Positions 54,267 through 62,720 are shown, counted from the first letter of the stretch. The stretch: DNA of 64,000 bases from Arsenicicoccus sp. oral taxon 190 (GCF_001189535.1 NZ_CP012070.1:558001-622000); one strand, 5' to 3'. Numbers and translations are program-made. Notes: generated by a model not told the origin, from the letters alone.

Positions 54267-55583
54267 TCAGGTAAAGAGGGCCTGACCGAGGTGCTCACCC
54301 TCGCGGACACCCGGCGGTATGGCGAACAACGCCGACGCCCGGTGCTGGAGGTACTCCTGCAGGGCGTCCTGCTTGGCCATCCGGGTCTGCATGGGGATGT
54401 ACTGCTTGCGGGGGTCCCGGACGTAGGCGATGAAGAACAGCCCCGCGTCCATCCGCCCGAGGTCGTCCGACCCGTCCGTGTAGTTGTAGCCGCGCCGCAG
54501 CATCTGCACGCCGCCGTTGCGGGACGGATGTGCCATCGCCACATGGGAGCTCGCGGGCACGAGCGGCTTGCCGCCGCGACCGGCGACGCCGAAGTCGACG
54601 CCGGTGAACTCCTTGCCGCCCGACAGCGGCGCCCCCTCGCGTCGGTCCCGGCCGATGATCGCCTCCTGCTCGCGCAGCGAGGTCCGGTCCCAGGTCTCGA
54701 GGTTCATGGCGATCCGGCGGGCCACGAGGTAGGAGCCCCCGGCCAGCCACCCGGCCCGGGCGTCGTCGCCGCGCCCCACCCACAGGTGGGCGTCCAGCGC
54801 GGACGGGTCCTCCGCCTTGAGGTTGGCGGTGCCGTCCTTGAAGCCGAAGAGATTTCGCGGCGTGGCCTGCGCGGTCGAGGTCGACGAGGTCCGACCGTAG
54901 CCCAGCTGGGACCACCGCAGCGAGACGACGCCCATCCCGATCCGGGCCAGGTTGCGTATGGCGTGCACCGCGATCTGCGGGTCGTCCGCGCAGGCCTGCA
55001 CGCACAGGTCTCCGTCGGAGCGGCGGGGGTCGAGCGCGTCACCGGGGAAGTGCGGAAGTCGTTGCAGCGCAGCGGGTTGCCGCGCCCCCAGGCCGAACCG
55101 GTCCCGCCCCGCCGCGTCCCGGAAGAGCGACGGCCCGAAGCCGAAGGTCAGCGTCAGCCGCGACGCGTGCAGGCCCTCCGCCTCGCCGGAGTCGTGGGGT
55201 GGCGCGTCATAGCTGGTGGGGTCGCCGCCGACCGGTCGGCCGGCGGTGAGCTCGGCGGCAGCGGCGGTCCACGCGGTGAGCAGCGCGACGAGATCCTCAC
55301 GGGCAGTGGTGGTCACGTCGAAGGCGGCGAAGTGGAGCCGGTCCTGGGCCGGCGTCACGATCCCGGCCTGGTGGGTCCCGTAGAACGGGTGGCTGTCGGT
55401 CGCGCCCGAGCCGGAGCCACCAGCCCCAGACCCGCCAGACCCAGACCCGCCAGAGCCGCCCGGGCCGGCCTGCCCCGGCGAGGCGGAGGCGGTCGCCATA
55501 CCACCGGCGAAGCCGGCAGCACCCACCGCGGCCGAGGCAGCGCCCCAGCCGAGCAGCCCACGACGAGAGAGGGACTCGCCCAT
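54267..55583 (-). CDS. efeB: Deferrochelatase/peroxidase EfeB (DyP-type), Tat-exported
   Basis: 438 residues. A twin-arginine signal (SLSRRGLLGWGAA) is followed by a Gly/Ser linker (about 38-60), then a DyP-type heme peroxidase domain with the GXXDG motif in NLFGFKDGTAN and the proximal heme His in SHVAMAHPSRNGG. It is the peroxidase partner of the EfeUOB system, reported to oxidise ferrous iron or take iron from heme. The ATG overlaps the efeO stop by one base. Third gene of the operon. Confidence 0.94.
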   Translation of the reverse strand: MGESLSRRGLLGWGAASAAVGAAGFAGGMATASASPGQAGPGGSGGSGSGGSGAGGSGSGATDSHPFYGTHQAGIVTPAQDRLHFAAFDVTTTAREDLVALLTAWTAAAAELTAGRPVGGDPTSYDAPPHDSGEAEGLHASRLTLTFGFGPSLFRDAAGRDRFGLGARQPAALQRLPHFPGDALDPRRSDGDLCVQACADDPQIAVHAIRNLARIGMGVVSLRWSQLGYGRTSSTSTAQATPRNLFGFKDGTANLKAEDPSALDAHLWVGRGDDARAGWLAGGSYLVARRIAMNLETWDRTSLREQEAIIGRDRREGAPLSGGKEFTGVDFGVAGRGGKPLVPASSHVAMAHPSRNGGVQMLRRGYNYTDGSDDLGRMDAGLFFIAYVRDPRKQYIPMQTRMAKQDALQEYLQHRASALFAIPPGVREGEHLGQALFT

Positions 55584-56755
55584 CAGACGACGGCGGCGGT
55601 CAGTCGCGACAACGGCTCGGACAGCGCGTTGACGGCGTCGGACAGCGCCTTCACCTCCTCCTTGGAGAGCGTGTCGTAGGTGACGAAGCCGGCGCCGCTG
55701 CGGTGCTGGTCCAGCAGCTTCTGCAGGGCACCGAAGCGCAGCTGCAGCTGGGCGTCCAGCCCTGGGTCCTTGCGCTTGAGCAGCGGTCGCAGCCCCTCCC
55801 ACGCGACGCGGGCGCCGTCCACGTTGGCCTGGAAGTCCCACAGGTCGGTGTGGCTCCAGATCTCCTCCTCGCCGGTGACCTTGCCCTTGGCGACCTCCTC
55901 GAGCAGGCTCTTGGCGCCGTTGCCGATCTGGTCGGCGGTGAAGGTCATGGTGCGGGTCCGGGCGTGCAGGGTCTCGGTGTCCTTGACGAGCTTGTCCGCG
56001 ATCTCGGCGCGGCGGGCGGCCGTGAGGGCGGTGTGGCCGGTCTTCGGCGGCCACAGGTCCTTCTCGGCGACGTGCCAGCCGGTCCACTGCTGACCGGGCT
56101 CGAGGTCGGCCTCGCGGGCGTCCATCATCGGGTCGAGGTCGCCGAAGCTCTCGGCCACCGGCTCGATCCGCTCCCAGTGCGCGCGCGTCGGGGCGTAGAG
56201 CGCCTTGGCGGTCGCGACGTCGCCGGCCTTGTAGGCGGCGGCGAACTTCCTGGTCCCGGCGAGCAGCTGCTCGGTCTGGTCCTTCACGTAGGAGGAGTAC
56301 TGCCGGTTGGCGGTGTCGACGAGCTCCTTGTCGGCGCCCTGCGCCTCGAGGCCGACCCCGGAGTCGGTCACGGTGAAGGCCTTGCGGATGCCGTCCCCCA
56401 CCATCCCCGGCTTGCACGCCGTGAAGTAGCTGCCGGGCGCGACCTTGGTCACCAGGTCGCGGCTCAGGCCGGGCCCGATGTTCTCCACCTCGGCGACGAT
56501 GCGCAGGCCGTCCTGCCCCAGCAGGTAGAACTCGGTCACTGTGGAGCCGTTGTTGGTGACGCTGAACTTCACCGTCCCCGAGGGCGCCTCGGCCGCGGAG
56601 ACCTGGCACTCGGTGTCGGTGGAGGACACCGTGAGGGCGCCCTTGGCCGCCGCGGCCTGGGTGCCGCCGCCCGAGGCGGGCGCGTTGTCGGTGCACGCGG
56701 TCAGCGCGAGCGCGGCCACGGCGAGGAGGGCGCCGGAGGTGGCGAGGCGGGTCAT
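55583..56755 (-). CDS. efeO: Iron uptake lipoprotein EfeO (cupredoxin plus M75/imelysin-like domain)
   Basis: 390 residues. Lipobox LALTAC (Cys21) marks a lipoprotein. An N-terminal cupredoxin domain (about 38-130) precedes the M75/imelysin-like EfeO domain with the metal-binding HXXE motif in RAHWERIEP. It delivers iron to the EfeU permease. The start overlaps the efeU stop (ATGA). Confidence 0.94.
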   Translation of the reverse strand: MTRLATSGALLAVAALALTACTDNAPASGGGTQAAAAKGALTVSSTDTECQVSAAEAPSGTVKFSVTNNGSTVTEFYLLGQDGLRIVAEVENIGPGLSRDLVTKVAPGSYFTACKPGMVGDGIRKAFTVTDSGVGLEAQGADKELVDTANRQYSSYVKDQTEQLLAGTRKFAAAYKAGDVATAKALYAPTRAHWERIEPVAESFGDLDPMMDAREADLEPGQQWTGWHVAEKDLWPPKTGHTALTAARRAEIADKLVKDTETLHARTRTMTFTADQIGNGAKSLLEEVAKGKVTGEEEIWSHTDLWDFQANVDGARVAWEGLRPLLKRKDPGLDAQLQLRFGALQKLLDQHRSGAGFVTYDTLSKEEVKALSDAVNALSEPLSRLTAAVV

Positions 56756-57621
56756 GCAGAGGCTCCTTGGCGTATGCCGGTCGCGGCTTCCCGGCCGGCG
56801 GGTGGGGTGGGGCGGCGCACCTTGGTGACGAAGAGCGCCATCACCGGGATGACGTAGGCGAGCCAGGCGGTGACCTCGAGCACGGTCATCGCGGGCGAGA
56901 AGTTGAAGATGCCCTTGAGCAGGGTGGCGCCCCACGAGCTGGGCTCGATGATGTGCGACACGTCGAAGGCGAGGGTGTGCAGGCCGGGGAGGAGGCCGGC
57001 CTCCTGCAGGTCGTGCACGGCGTAGGCGAGCACCCCGCCGGCGATGAGCACGAGGAAGCCGCCGGTCCAGCGGAAGAAGGCGCCGAGGTCGAGCCGCAGG
57101 GCGCCCTTGTAGACGGCGACGGTCAGCGCGACCGCCGTGAGCAGCCCGAGCAGCGCCCCGACGAGGGGGGCGGTGGTGGAGGCGTTGTCGCGGGCGGCGG
57201 CCTGGGTGGCAGCCCAGAGGAAGAGCGCGGTCTCGAGCCCCTCGCGGCCGACGGCGAGCATCGCGACGAGCACGAGACCGCCGCGGGCCCCCTCGACGGC
57301 CCGGTCGACGGCGCCCTTGAGCTCGCCGGACAGCGCCCGCGAGTGGCGCGCCATCCAGAAGATCATCCAGGTCACGAATCCCACTGCCACGATGGACAGC
57401 CCGCCGCCGATCGCCTCCTGCGCCTCGAACGTCAGCCCCTTGGGACCGAAGGTCAGGACCGCGCCGAACGCCAGCGAGATGGCGACGGCCGCGGCGACAC
57501 CCGCCCAGATGCGGGGCAGCAGCTGCTGCCGGCCGGACTTCACGAGGTAGGCGACGAGGATGACGACGACGAGCGACGCCTCCAGGCCCTCCCGGAGGCC
57601 GATCAGGTAGTTCGCGAGCAT
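56752..57621 (-). CDS. efeU: Iron permease EfeU (FTR1 family)
   Basis: 289 residues, seven membrane helices. Both iron-binding REGLE motifs are present (GLREGLEASL near residue 10 and AVGREGLETALF near 150). It transports ferric/ferrous iron across the membrane. The start ATG 57619-57621 has GAGG 6 nt upstream. Two DtxR/IdeR-like boxes upstream indicate iron repression of efeUOB. Confidence 0.95.
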   Translation of the reverse strand: MLANYLIGLREGLEASLVVVILVAYLVKSGRQQLLPRIWAGVAAAVAISLAFGAVLTFGPKGLTFEAQEAIGGGLSIVAVGFVTWMIFWMARHSRALSGELKGAVDRAVEGARGGLVLVAMLAVGREGLETALFLWAATQAAARDNASTTAPLVGALLGLLTAVALTVAVYKGALRLDLGAFFRWTGGFLVLIAGGVLAYAVHDLQEAGLLPGLHTLAFDVSHIIEPSSWGATLLKGIFNFSPAMTVLEVTAWLAYVIPVMALFVTKVRRPTPPAGREAATGIRQGASA

Positions 57622-57642
57622 GACGATCCTCGATCGAGACGA

Positions 57643-57676
57643 TAAGGCTTGCCTCACTTAGGCCAGCCTCGCCTCA
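57643..57676 (-). promoter_or_regulatory. Overlapping DtxR/IdeR-type iron boxes upstream of efeUOB
   Basis: TTAGGCCAGCCTCGCCTCA (57658-57676) matches the 19-bp iron-box consensus at about 14 positions, and TAAGGCTTGCCTCACTTA (57643-57660) is a second, overlapping site with the AGGC-N2-GCCT core. Iron-loaded DtxR/IdeR would repress the operon. Confidence 0.65.
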
Positions 57677-57731
57677 GAACTCAACATGACCTCCCCCACA
57701 CCTCCGCTCCGCCCCCGCCCACCCCCGGCGT

Positions 57732-57802
57732 CGCCATTGGTCACCAATGACGTCTCACGGGCCTTCATGAACGATCAAATCCGTCATTGGTGACCAATGG
57801 CG
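57732..57802. repeat. Left REPIN-like 71-bp element flanking the second AbiEi/DUF559-like gene
   Basis: Two 21-bp sequences that are exact reverse complements, each centred on CATTGGT-C/G-ACCAATG, lie at 57732-57752 and 57782-57802 with a 29-nt spacer. Each 21-mer is itself nearly palindromic. The whole element is repeated in inverted orientation at 58801-58871. Confidence 0.9.
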
Positions 57803-57821
57803 GACACGCAGGGGCGACGAG

Positions 57822-57860
57822 CCTGTGGACATCTCACGGCTCACTTCCCCGCCTGTGGAT
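57822..57860. promoter_or_regulatory. Two CCTGTGGA boxes upstream of the second AbiEi/DUF559-like gene
   Basis: CCTGTGGAC (57822-57830) and CCTGTGGAT (57852-57860), 30 bp apart, between the left element and the start codon. The homologous gene at 30457 has the inverse pair of boxes. Confidence 0.4.
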
Positions 57861-57901
57861 GACCGTATGACGCAGCGGGGCCGGGCCACCACCATCGCTG
57901 C

Positions 57902-58819
57902 ATGTCCCTCGTCCTGCCCCCGTCGCTTGCCGGGCATCCGGCCTTCACCCGCGCCGATGCCCTCAGCGCCGGGCTCAGCGTCGCCGACCTGCGCCAGCTG
58001 ACCCGCGTCTTCCACGGTGTCTATGCGCTCGCCCGTCCGACGTCTGCGTTCGAACAGGCCCGGATGCTCTCCGTGGTCCTCCCCGAGGGGGCGGCGCTCA
58101 GCCATGTCACTGCCGCCCGCCTGCTCGAGCTCCCGCTGCCGTCCGAGTGGCTCCCCGAGCAGCTCATCGACGTACTGGTCCCGGGGTCCACCCACGCCTC
58201 CCGCCGCCCTGAGGTGCGAGACCACCGCGGTCCGGTGCCGCCCCACCTGCGCCTGCCCGGGCTGGGGACGCCGGTCGTCGCCCACGAGCATGTCTTCGCA
58301 CAGCTGGCCGGGGAGCTGCCCCACGAGGACCTGATCATCCTGGGAGACGCCGTCGTGGGGTGGCGCAGCGGGCGCACCCTGGACCACCTGGCGGCAGCCA
58401 TCAGACCCGGCCATCCCGGAGCCGTGGCTGCGCTCGCTGCGCTGGAGCACGTCAGAGAGGGCAGCGCCTCACCGCGCGAGACGTTGCTGCGGCTGCGCTT
58501 CCTGGAGGCCGGCCTGCCCGAGCCGGAGCTGAACGCCGCGATCTACGACTCGTTCGGCCGACTGGTTGCCTACCTCGACATGTACTGGCGCCGCCTCCGC
58601 GTCGGTTTCGAGTACGACGGCCTGTGGCACTACGCCTCGGCTCAGCAGCGGGAGGCCGACGTCGCCCGCATCAGGCGCGTCGAGGAGCAGGACGTGCGAG
58701 TCGTGGTGGGCACCGCCCGCGACTACCCTGCCGTCGGCGGAGTCGTCAGGCGCCTCCGCACGGCGATGGCCGAGCAGGCCCGCCTCCTCGGCGAGCCCTT
58801 CGCCATTGGTCACCAATGA
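57902..58819 (+). CDS. AbiEi-like winged-helix plus DUF559/Vsr-like nuclease domain protein, bracketed by hairpin repeats
   Basis: 305 residues. N-terminal winged-helix region (AFTRADALSAGLSVADLRQL, FHGVYALARPTSAF). The C-terminal domain (SPRETLLRLRFLEAGLPEPE, GRLVAYLDMYWRRLRVGFEY, DGLWHYASAQQREADVARIR) carries the E..D..E-x-D pattern expected for DUF559/Vsr-type PD-(D/E)XK nucleases. The last five residues (AIGHQ) and the stop codon are encoded inside the right 71-bp element. No toxin or transposase is adjacent. Cellular role unknown; it may act on the hairpins or simply be carried between them. Confidence 0.75.
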   Translation: MSLVLPPSLAGHPAFTRADALSAGLSVADLRQLTRVFHGVYALARPTSAFEQARMLSVVLPEGAALSHVTAARLLELPLPSEWLPEQLIDVLVPGSTHASRRPEVRDHRGPVPPHLRLPGLGTPVVAHEHVFAQLAGELPHEDLIILGDAVVGWRSGRTLDHLAAAIRPGHPGAVAALAALEHVREGSASPRETLLRLRFLEAGLPEPELNAAIYDSFGRLVAYLDMYWRRLRVGFEYDGLWHYASAQQREADVARIRRVEEQDVRVVVGTARDYPAVGGVVRRLRTAMAEQARLLGEPFAIGHQ

Positions 58820-58871
58820 CGCACCTGATCGTTCAAAAGTGCCCTCAAGACGTCATTGGTGACCAATGGCG
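58801..58871. repeat. Right REPIN-like 71-bp element flanking the second AbiEi/DUF559-like gene
   Basis: The same two 21-bp inverse arms as the left element (58801-58821 and 58851-58871) with a 29-nt spacer. The spacer matches the left spacer at about 19 of 29 positions only when reverse-complemented (shared TGAACGATCA), so left and right copies are inverted relative to each other. Confidence 0.9.
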
Positions 58872-58908
58872 CCTCAGCGTCAGGGGCAGGGTGGCCCGGG
58901 CGGGACCC

Positions 58909-59790
58909 TCAAGCCATCCGACTCAGCGCGTCGTCCAGGGACAGCTGCTCGAGCAGCGCCCGCCCCGACGCGGCATCCTCCAGCTCGGTCCACTCCCGCG
59001 GCGCCGCCACCGTCGGCCGGCCGAGCTTCCCCCGCAGCGACCACGGGCAGATGGTCGTCTTGGAGGCGGTGTTCTGGCTCCAGTCGACCAGCACCTTGCC
59101 GCCGCGCTTGGCCTTGACCATCGACGACACCACCAGCCTGGGGTGGGCCGCCTCGAGCGCCACCGCCAACCCCTGGGCCACCTCGCGCACCACGGCGACG
59201 GGGTGGCTGCCGTCGAGCTCGGCATACAGCTGGAGTCCCTTGGAGCCCGACGTGACCGGCCACAGCTCCTGGATCCCCATGTCGCACAGGATGTCCCGCG
59301 CCCACAACGCCACCTGGGAGCACTCGGCCAGCCCCGCGCCTGGCCCCGGGTCGAGGTCGACGACCAGCCGGTCCGGGTGCAGCGCCTCCCCCGACGGCGA
59401 CACCCGCCACTGGTGGACGTGCAGCTCGAGCGCGGCCAGGTTGGCCAGCCACGTCAGCCCCGCGACGGAGTCGATGATCGGGTAGGTGATGGTCTCGCGG
59501 GCCTTCGTCGAGCCGGGCGCGGGCAGCGTCACCGTGCGGATCCAGGAGGGCGCGCCGCGGGGCAGGTTCTTCTCGAAGAACGATGGCCCGCCCGTCCCCG
59601 AGGGCCATCGGATGCGGGTGACCGCCCGGTCGCGCAGCTGCTCGAGCAGCAGCGGCGCCACCTGCGCGTAGTAGGAGATGACCTGGGCCTTGGTCGTCCC
59701 GGTCTCGGGGTAGAGCACCTTGTCCAGCGAGCTCAGCCGCAGCGTCCGCCCGTCCACCTCGACCCGCACGTGGTCCGCGGACTCAGCCAT
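58909..59790 (-). CDS. LigD-type DNA polymerase domain protein (NHEJ primase-polymerase)
   Basis: 293 residues, the archaeo-eukaryotic primase-like polymerase found as the POL domain of LigD. It fills gaps and adds ribonucleotides during end joining. The catalytic pair lies in PDRLVVDLDPGPG, with TSGSKGLQLYAEL and the N-terminal LSSLDKVLYPETGTTKAQVI supporting it. Stand-alone here, without ligase or phosphoesterase domains. It overlaps the upstream ligase gene by 8 bp. Confidence 0.92.
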   Translation of the reverse strand: MAESADHVRVEVDGRTLRLSSLDKVLYPETGTTKAQVISYYAQVAPLLLEQLRDRAVTRIRWPSGTGGPSFFEKNLPRGAPSWIRTVTLPAPGSTKARETITYPIIDSVAGLTWLANLAALELHVHQWRVSPSGEALHPDRLVVDLDPGPGAGLAECSQVALWARDILCDMGIQELWPVTSGSKGLQLYAELDGSHPVAVVREVAQGLAVALEAAHPRLVVSSMVKAKRGGKVLVDWSQNTASKTTICPWSLRGKLGRPTVAAPREWTELEDAASGRALLEQLSLDDALSRMA

Positions 59791-60751
59791 CGGTCACCTC
59801 CTGCGCCGCCAGGTCCGCGGGCGTCAGGTCGGTGCGCACCCCGACGTATGCCGGCTGCCGCAACCGCCCCCCTCCCGACCGCCCCAGGGACTGCACGTCG
59901 ACGACCAGCGTCGGCCGGACCCACCGGGCTCCGGTGGCGTCCTCGCGGGGCACCTCCGTCGCGAACGGCGAGGTCTCGCAGGCACGTTCGTCGAGCAGCG
60001 GCCGCAGCGCGTCCCCGGCGCGACCCGCGAGACCGGCCCCCACGCGGCCGTCCAGCTCGAGCCGCCCCGACCCGTCGGCGGTGGGCGTCCCGACCAGCAG
60101 CGCCCCGACGCGGTCGCGCCCGGACGTCTCGGGGCGCCAGCCGCCCACCACCACCGAGACGGTCGCGCGGTGCGGCAGCTTGAGCCAGTCGGCGCTGCGA
60201 GTGCCGGGCTGGTAGGTCGACGACCGGCGCTTGGACACCACCCCCTCGAGCCCCTGGCGGCGGGTGACGTCGAGGAGCAGCTCGCCGTCGTCATACGTGC
60301 CGGGGACCTTCCAGGCGACGCCACCACCGCCGAAGGACTCCAGGTCCAGCCGCTCCAGCAGCGAGCGCCGCACCGACCAGGGCTGGTCGATCAGCACCTG
60401 GCCGCCGACGCGCAGCAGGTCGAAGACCATATAGGTCACCGGCCGCGCCTCCGAGAGCACCTGCGCGGCACGGGGATCCGCGACGTGGATGCGTTCGCTG
60501 AGCGCGGCGAAGGAGGGCACCCCGCCCTGCAGCGCGATCACCTCGCCGTCCAGCAGCAGGTCCGGGCCGGCGCTCGCGAGACCCCCCAGCTCGGGGAACC
60601 GTGCGGTGGCGTCGGCCCCCGACCGGGCCCGGAGCCGCAGCCCCGTCGGGGAGCGGTCGGCGAGGATGCGCATGCCGTCCCACTTGACCTCGTGCGCCCA
60701 CCCGTCACCCGGGGGAACCACGCGGGTGGGGGTGGCGAGCATCGTGCGCAT
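59783..60751 (-). CDS. ATP-dependent DNA ligase (LigD ligase domain type)
   Basis: 322 residues. It has the nucleotidyltransferase motif EVKWDGMR (adenylated Lys), LLDGEVIAL, FDLLRVGG and EGVVSKRRSSTYQPGTRSAD, followed by an OB-fold domain (SVVVGGWRPETSGRDRVGAL). It seals double-strand breaks with Ku. Divergent from ku across 60 bp, with the polymerase gene downstream in the same operon. Confidence 0.92.
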   Translation of the reverse strand: MRTMLATPTRVVPPGDGWAHEVKWDGMRILADRSPTGLRLRARSGADATARFPELGGLASAGPDLLLDGEVIALQGGVPSFAALSERIHVADPRAAQVLSEARPVTYMVFDLLRVGGQVLIDQPWSVRRSLLERLDLESFGGGGVAWKVPGTYDDGELLLDVTRRQGLEGVVSKRRSSTYQPGTRSADWLKLPHRATVSVVVGGWRPETSGRDRVGALLVGTPTADGSGRLELDGRVGAGLAGRAGDALRPLLDERACETSPFATEVPREDATGARWVRPTLVVDVQSLGRSGGGRLRQPAYVGVRTDLTPADLAAQEVTDG

Positions 60752-60776
60752 ACCTCATCCTGACTGATGGGTATGC
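60748..60776. promoter_or_regulatory. Imperfect palindrome in the ligase/ku divergent region
   Basis: GCATACC (60748-60754) and GGTATGC (60770-60776) with partly symmetric CATC/GATG inside; it covers the ligase start codon and could coordinate both NHEJ transcripts. It may equally be two chance copies of the GTATG word common here. Confidence 0.35.
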
Positions 60777-60811
60777 CGATCGGTGAGCTATCGACGACGA
60801 AGGAGCAGGTC

Positions 60812-61789
60812 ATGCGAGCGATCTGGAGGGGCGCGGTGTCCTTCGGGCTGGTGACCGTGCCGGTGCGGCTCTACACCGCGACCGAGAACCACGACCTGCA
60901 GTTCCACCAGGTGCGCAAGAGCGACGGCTCGCGGATCAAGTACAAGAAAGTCGCGGCGGCGGACGGCGAGGAGGTGCCCTACTCGGAGATCGCCAAGGGT
61001 TACGAGTCGCCCGACGGCAAGATGGTGATGCTCACCGACGAGGACCTCGCGAGCCTGGACTCCAAGAGCTCCAAGGAGATCTCGGTCGAGAAGTTCGTGC
61101 CCGCCGGGCAGATCGACCCGCTCCTGCTCGACAAGTCCTACTACCTCGAGCCGGACAAGAGCGCCGTCAAGCCCTACGCGCTGCTGCGGGAGGCGCTGCG
61201 CTCCACGGACCGTATGGCGGTGACCACCGTCGCCGTCCGCACCCGGCTGTCCATGGCGGTGCTGCGGGTCAAGGACGACGTGATCGTGCTGCAGACCATG
61301 TTGTGGCCGGACGAGATCCGCAAGCCGTCGTTCGACGTGCTGGACGACATCCCGGAGCCCAGCGAGCGCGAGGTCAAGATGGCCGACCTGCTCATCGAGT
61401 CGATGGTGGACGACTTCGAGCCCAACGACTACGAGGACGACTACCACGCCGCCGTGCAGGCCCTGGTGGAGCGCAAGCTGGCCGGTGGCGACGTCACGAC
61501 CGCGCCCAAGGCCAAGGGCGACGACGAGGGCGGCGACGTGGTGGATCTGCTTGCGGCGCTGCAGCGCTCGGTCGACCGGGCCAAGGCGGCGCGGGGCGAG
61601 GGCGCGTTGGGCGACTCGCAGGACGAGGCCGGCACGGACGAGACGGCGGACGAGCCGGCGGACGAGGCAGCGGACGACGACAAGCCGGCCGCCAAGAAGT
61701 CCGCCGCGAAGTCGACCGCGAAGAAGACGACCGCCAAGAAGACCGCGGCCAAGTCGACCGCCAAGCGACAGACCAAGAAGGCCGGCTGA
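60812..61789 (+). CDS. ku: Ku domain protein, NHEJ DNA end-binding
   Basis: 325 residues. The homodimeric Ku ring threads onto DNA ends and recruits LigD-type enzymes. It starts MRAIWRGAVSFGLVTVPVRL, with HQVRKSDGSRIKYKKV and the beta-barrel segment KPYALLREALRSTDRMAVTT. A basic C-terminal extension (about 280-325) of Ala/Lys repeats such as AAKKSAAKSTAKK is typical of actinobacterial Ku and binds DNA. ATG 60812 has GAAGGAG 6 nt upstream. The nei-type gene follows after 3 bp. Confidence 0.95.
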   Translation: MRAIWRGAVSFGLVTVPVRLYTATENHDLQFHQVRKSDGSRIKYKKVAAADGEEVPYSEIAKGYESPDGKMVMLTDEDLASLDSKSSKEISVEKFVPAGQIDPLLLDKSYYLEPDKSAVKPYALLREALRSTDRMAVTTVAVRTRLSMAVLRVKDDVIVLQTMLWPDEIRKPSFDVLDDIPEPSEREVKMADLLIESMVDDFEPNDYEDDYHAAVQALVERKLAGGDVTTAPKAKGDDEGGDVVDLLAALQRSVDRAKAARGEGALGDSQDEAGTDETADEPADEAADDDKPAAKKSAAKSTAKKTTAKKTAAKSTAKRQTKKAG

Positions 61790-61792
61790 CCG

Positions 61793-62656
61793 GTGCCGGA
61801 GGGACACACGATCCACGCGCTCGCGCGGCGCCTCAACCGGGCGTATGCCGACCTGCCCGTCCGCATCACCTCCCCGCAGGGGCGGTTCGCGGAGTCGGCG
61901 GCGCTGCTGGACGGCACCCGTTTCGTGCGGGCGCAGGCGGCCGGCAAGAACCTCTTCGTCGAGCTGGAGCAGGACCGCTGGCTGCACGTCCACCTCGGCC
62001 TCATCGGCAACTTCGCGGTGACCCCGGTGGGTGACGGCATACGGCCTGATGACGTGCCCGTGCAGGGGGAGGTGCGGCTGCGGGTCAGCTCGGCCGAGCA
62101 CGTGGCGGACCTGCGCGGGCCGATGGTGTGCGCGCTGGTGACGCCGGACGAGGTCGCGTCCGTGATCGGTCGCCTGGGTCCGGACCCGCTGCGGCCGGAC
62201 GCCGACCCGGAGCAGGCGTGGGACCGGATCTCTCGGTCCCGCAAGACGATCGCCGAGCTGCTGCTCGACCAGGCGGTGGTCGCGGGGGTCGGCAACGTCT
62301 ATCGCTGCGAGGTGCTGTGGCGGCACCGGCTCGACCCGCGCCGGCCCGGCCGGGAGCTGCGGCGCGCCTCCTGGGACCTGATCTGGGCCGATCTGGTGCG
62401 GCTGCTGCCGCTCGGGGTGGCGTTCGGCCAGATCCTCACCCTCGAGGACCAGGTGGTCGACGCCGAGGCGCGGGTGGCGGCCGGGGAGGTGCCGCCCGAG
62501 CTGACCGGGCGGGCGCTCGGGACGACCTACCCGCGGGAGTTCGCGACGTACAAGCGCACCGGGGAGCCGTGCCTGCGGTGCGCGTCCCGGATCCGCTCGG
62601 AGAAGCTGGGCGGCCGCGAGCTCTACTGGTGCGGCCGGTGCCAGCGCCGACGGTGA
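61793..62656 (+). CDS. Fpg/Nei family DNA glycosylase (Nei2-like)
   Basis: 287 residues. Base-excision glycosylase/AP lyase for oxidised bases. After the initiator residue, Pro-Glu (PEGHTIHALARRL) form the catalytic N-terminus. The central helix-two-turn-helix contains LLDQAVVAGVGNVYRCEVLW. The C-terminal zinc finger is PCLRCASRIRSEKLGGRELY followed by WCGRCQ. Cotranscribed with ku (3-bp gap), linking oxidative base repair to end joining. Confidence 0.93.
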   Translation: MPEGHTIHALARRLNRAYADLPVRITSPQGRFAESAALLDGTRFVRAQAAGKNLFVELEQDRWLHVHLGLIGNFAVTPVGDGIRPDDVPVQGEVRLRVSSAEHVADLRGPMVCALVTPDEVASVIGRLGPDPLRPDADPEQAWDRISRSRKTIAELLLDQAVVAGVGNVYRCEVLWRHRLDPRRPGRELRRASWDLIWADLVRLLPLGVAFGQILTLEDQVVDAEARVAAGEVPPELTGRALGTTYPREFATYKRTGEPCLRCASRIRSEKLGGRELYWCGRCQRRR

Positions 62657-62707
62657 CCTGAGCGGTCCGCGCGGGTGCCCGCCCGGGCCGCGGACAGGCT
62701 CCCGGCC

Positions 62708-62720
62708 TAGGCTGCCACCA
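62708..62720 (+). promoter_or_regulatory. Leaderless promoter -10 box of the lipoprotein hydrolase gene
   Basis: TAGGCT at 62708-62713 is followed by 6 nt and the ATG at 62720. Confidence 0.5.

Noticed and set aside
54267..56696. Apparent 809-residue efeB reading through efeO
   Set aside because: The Tat signal at 55583 marks the true start, and efeO is coded in another frame.
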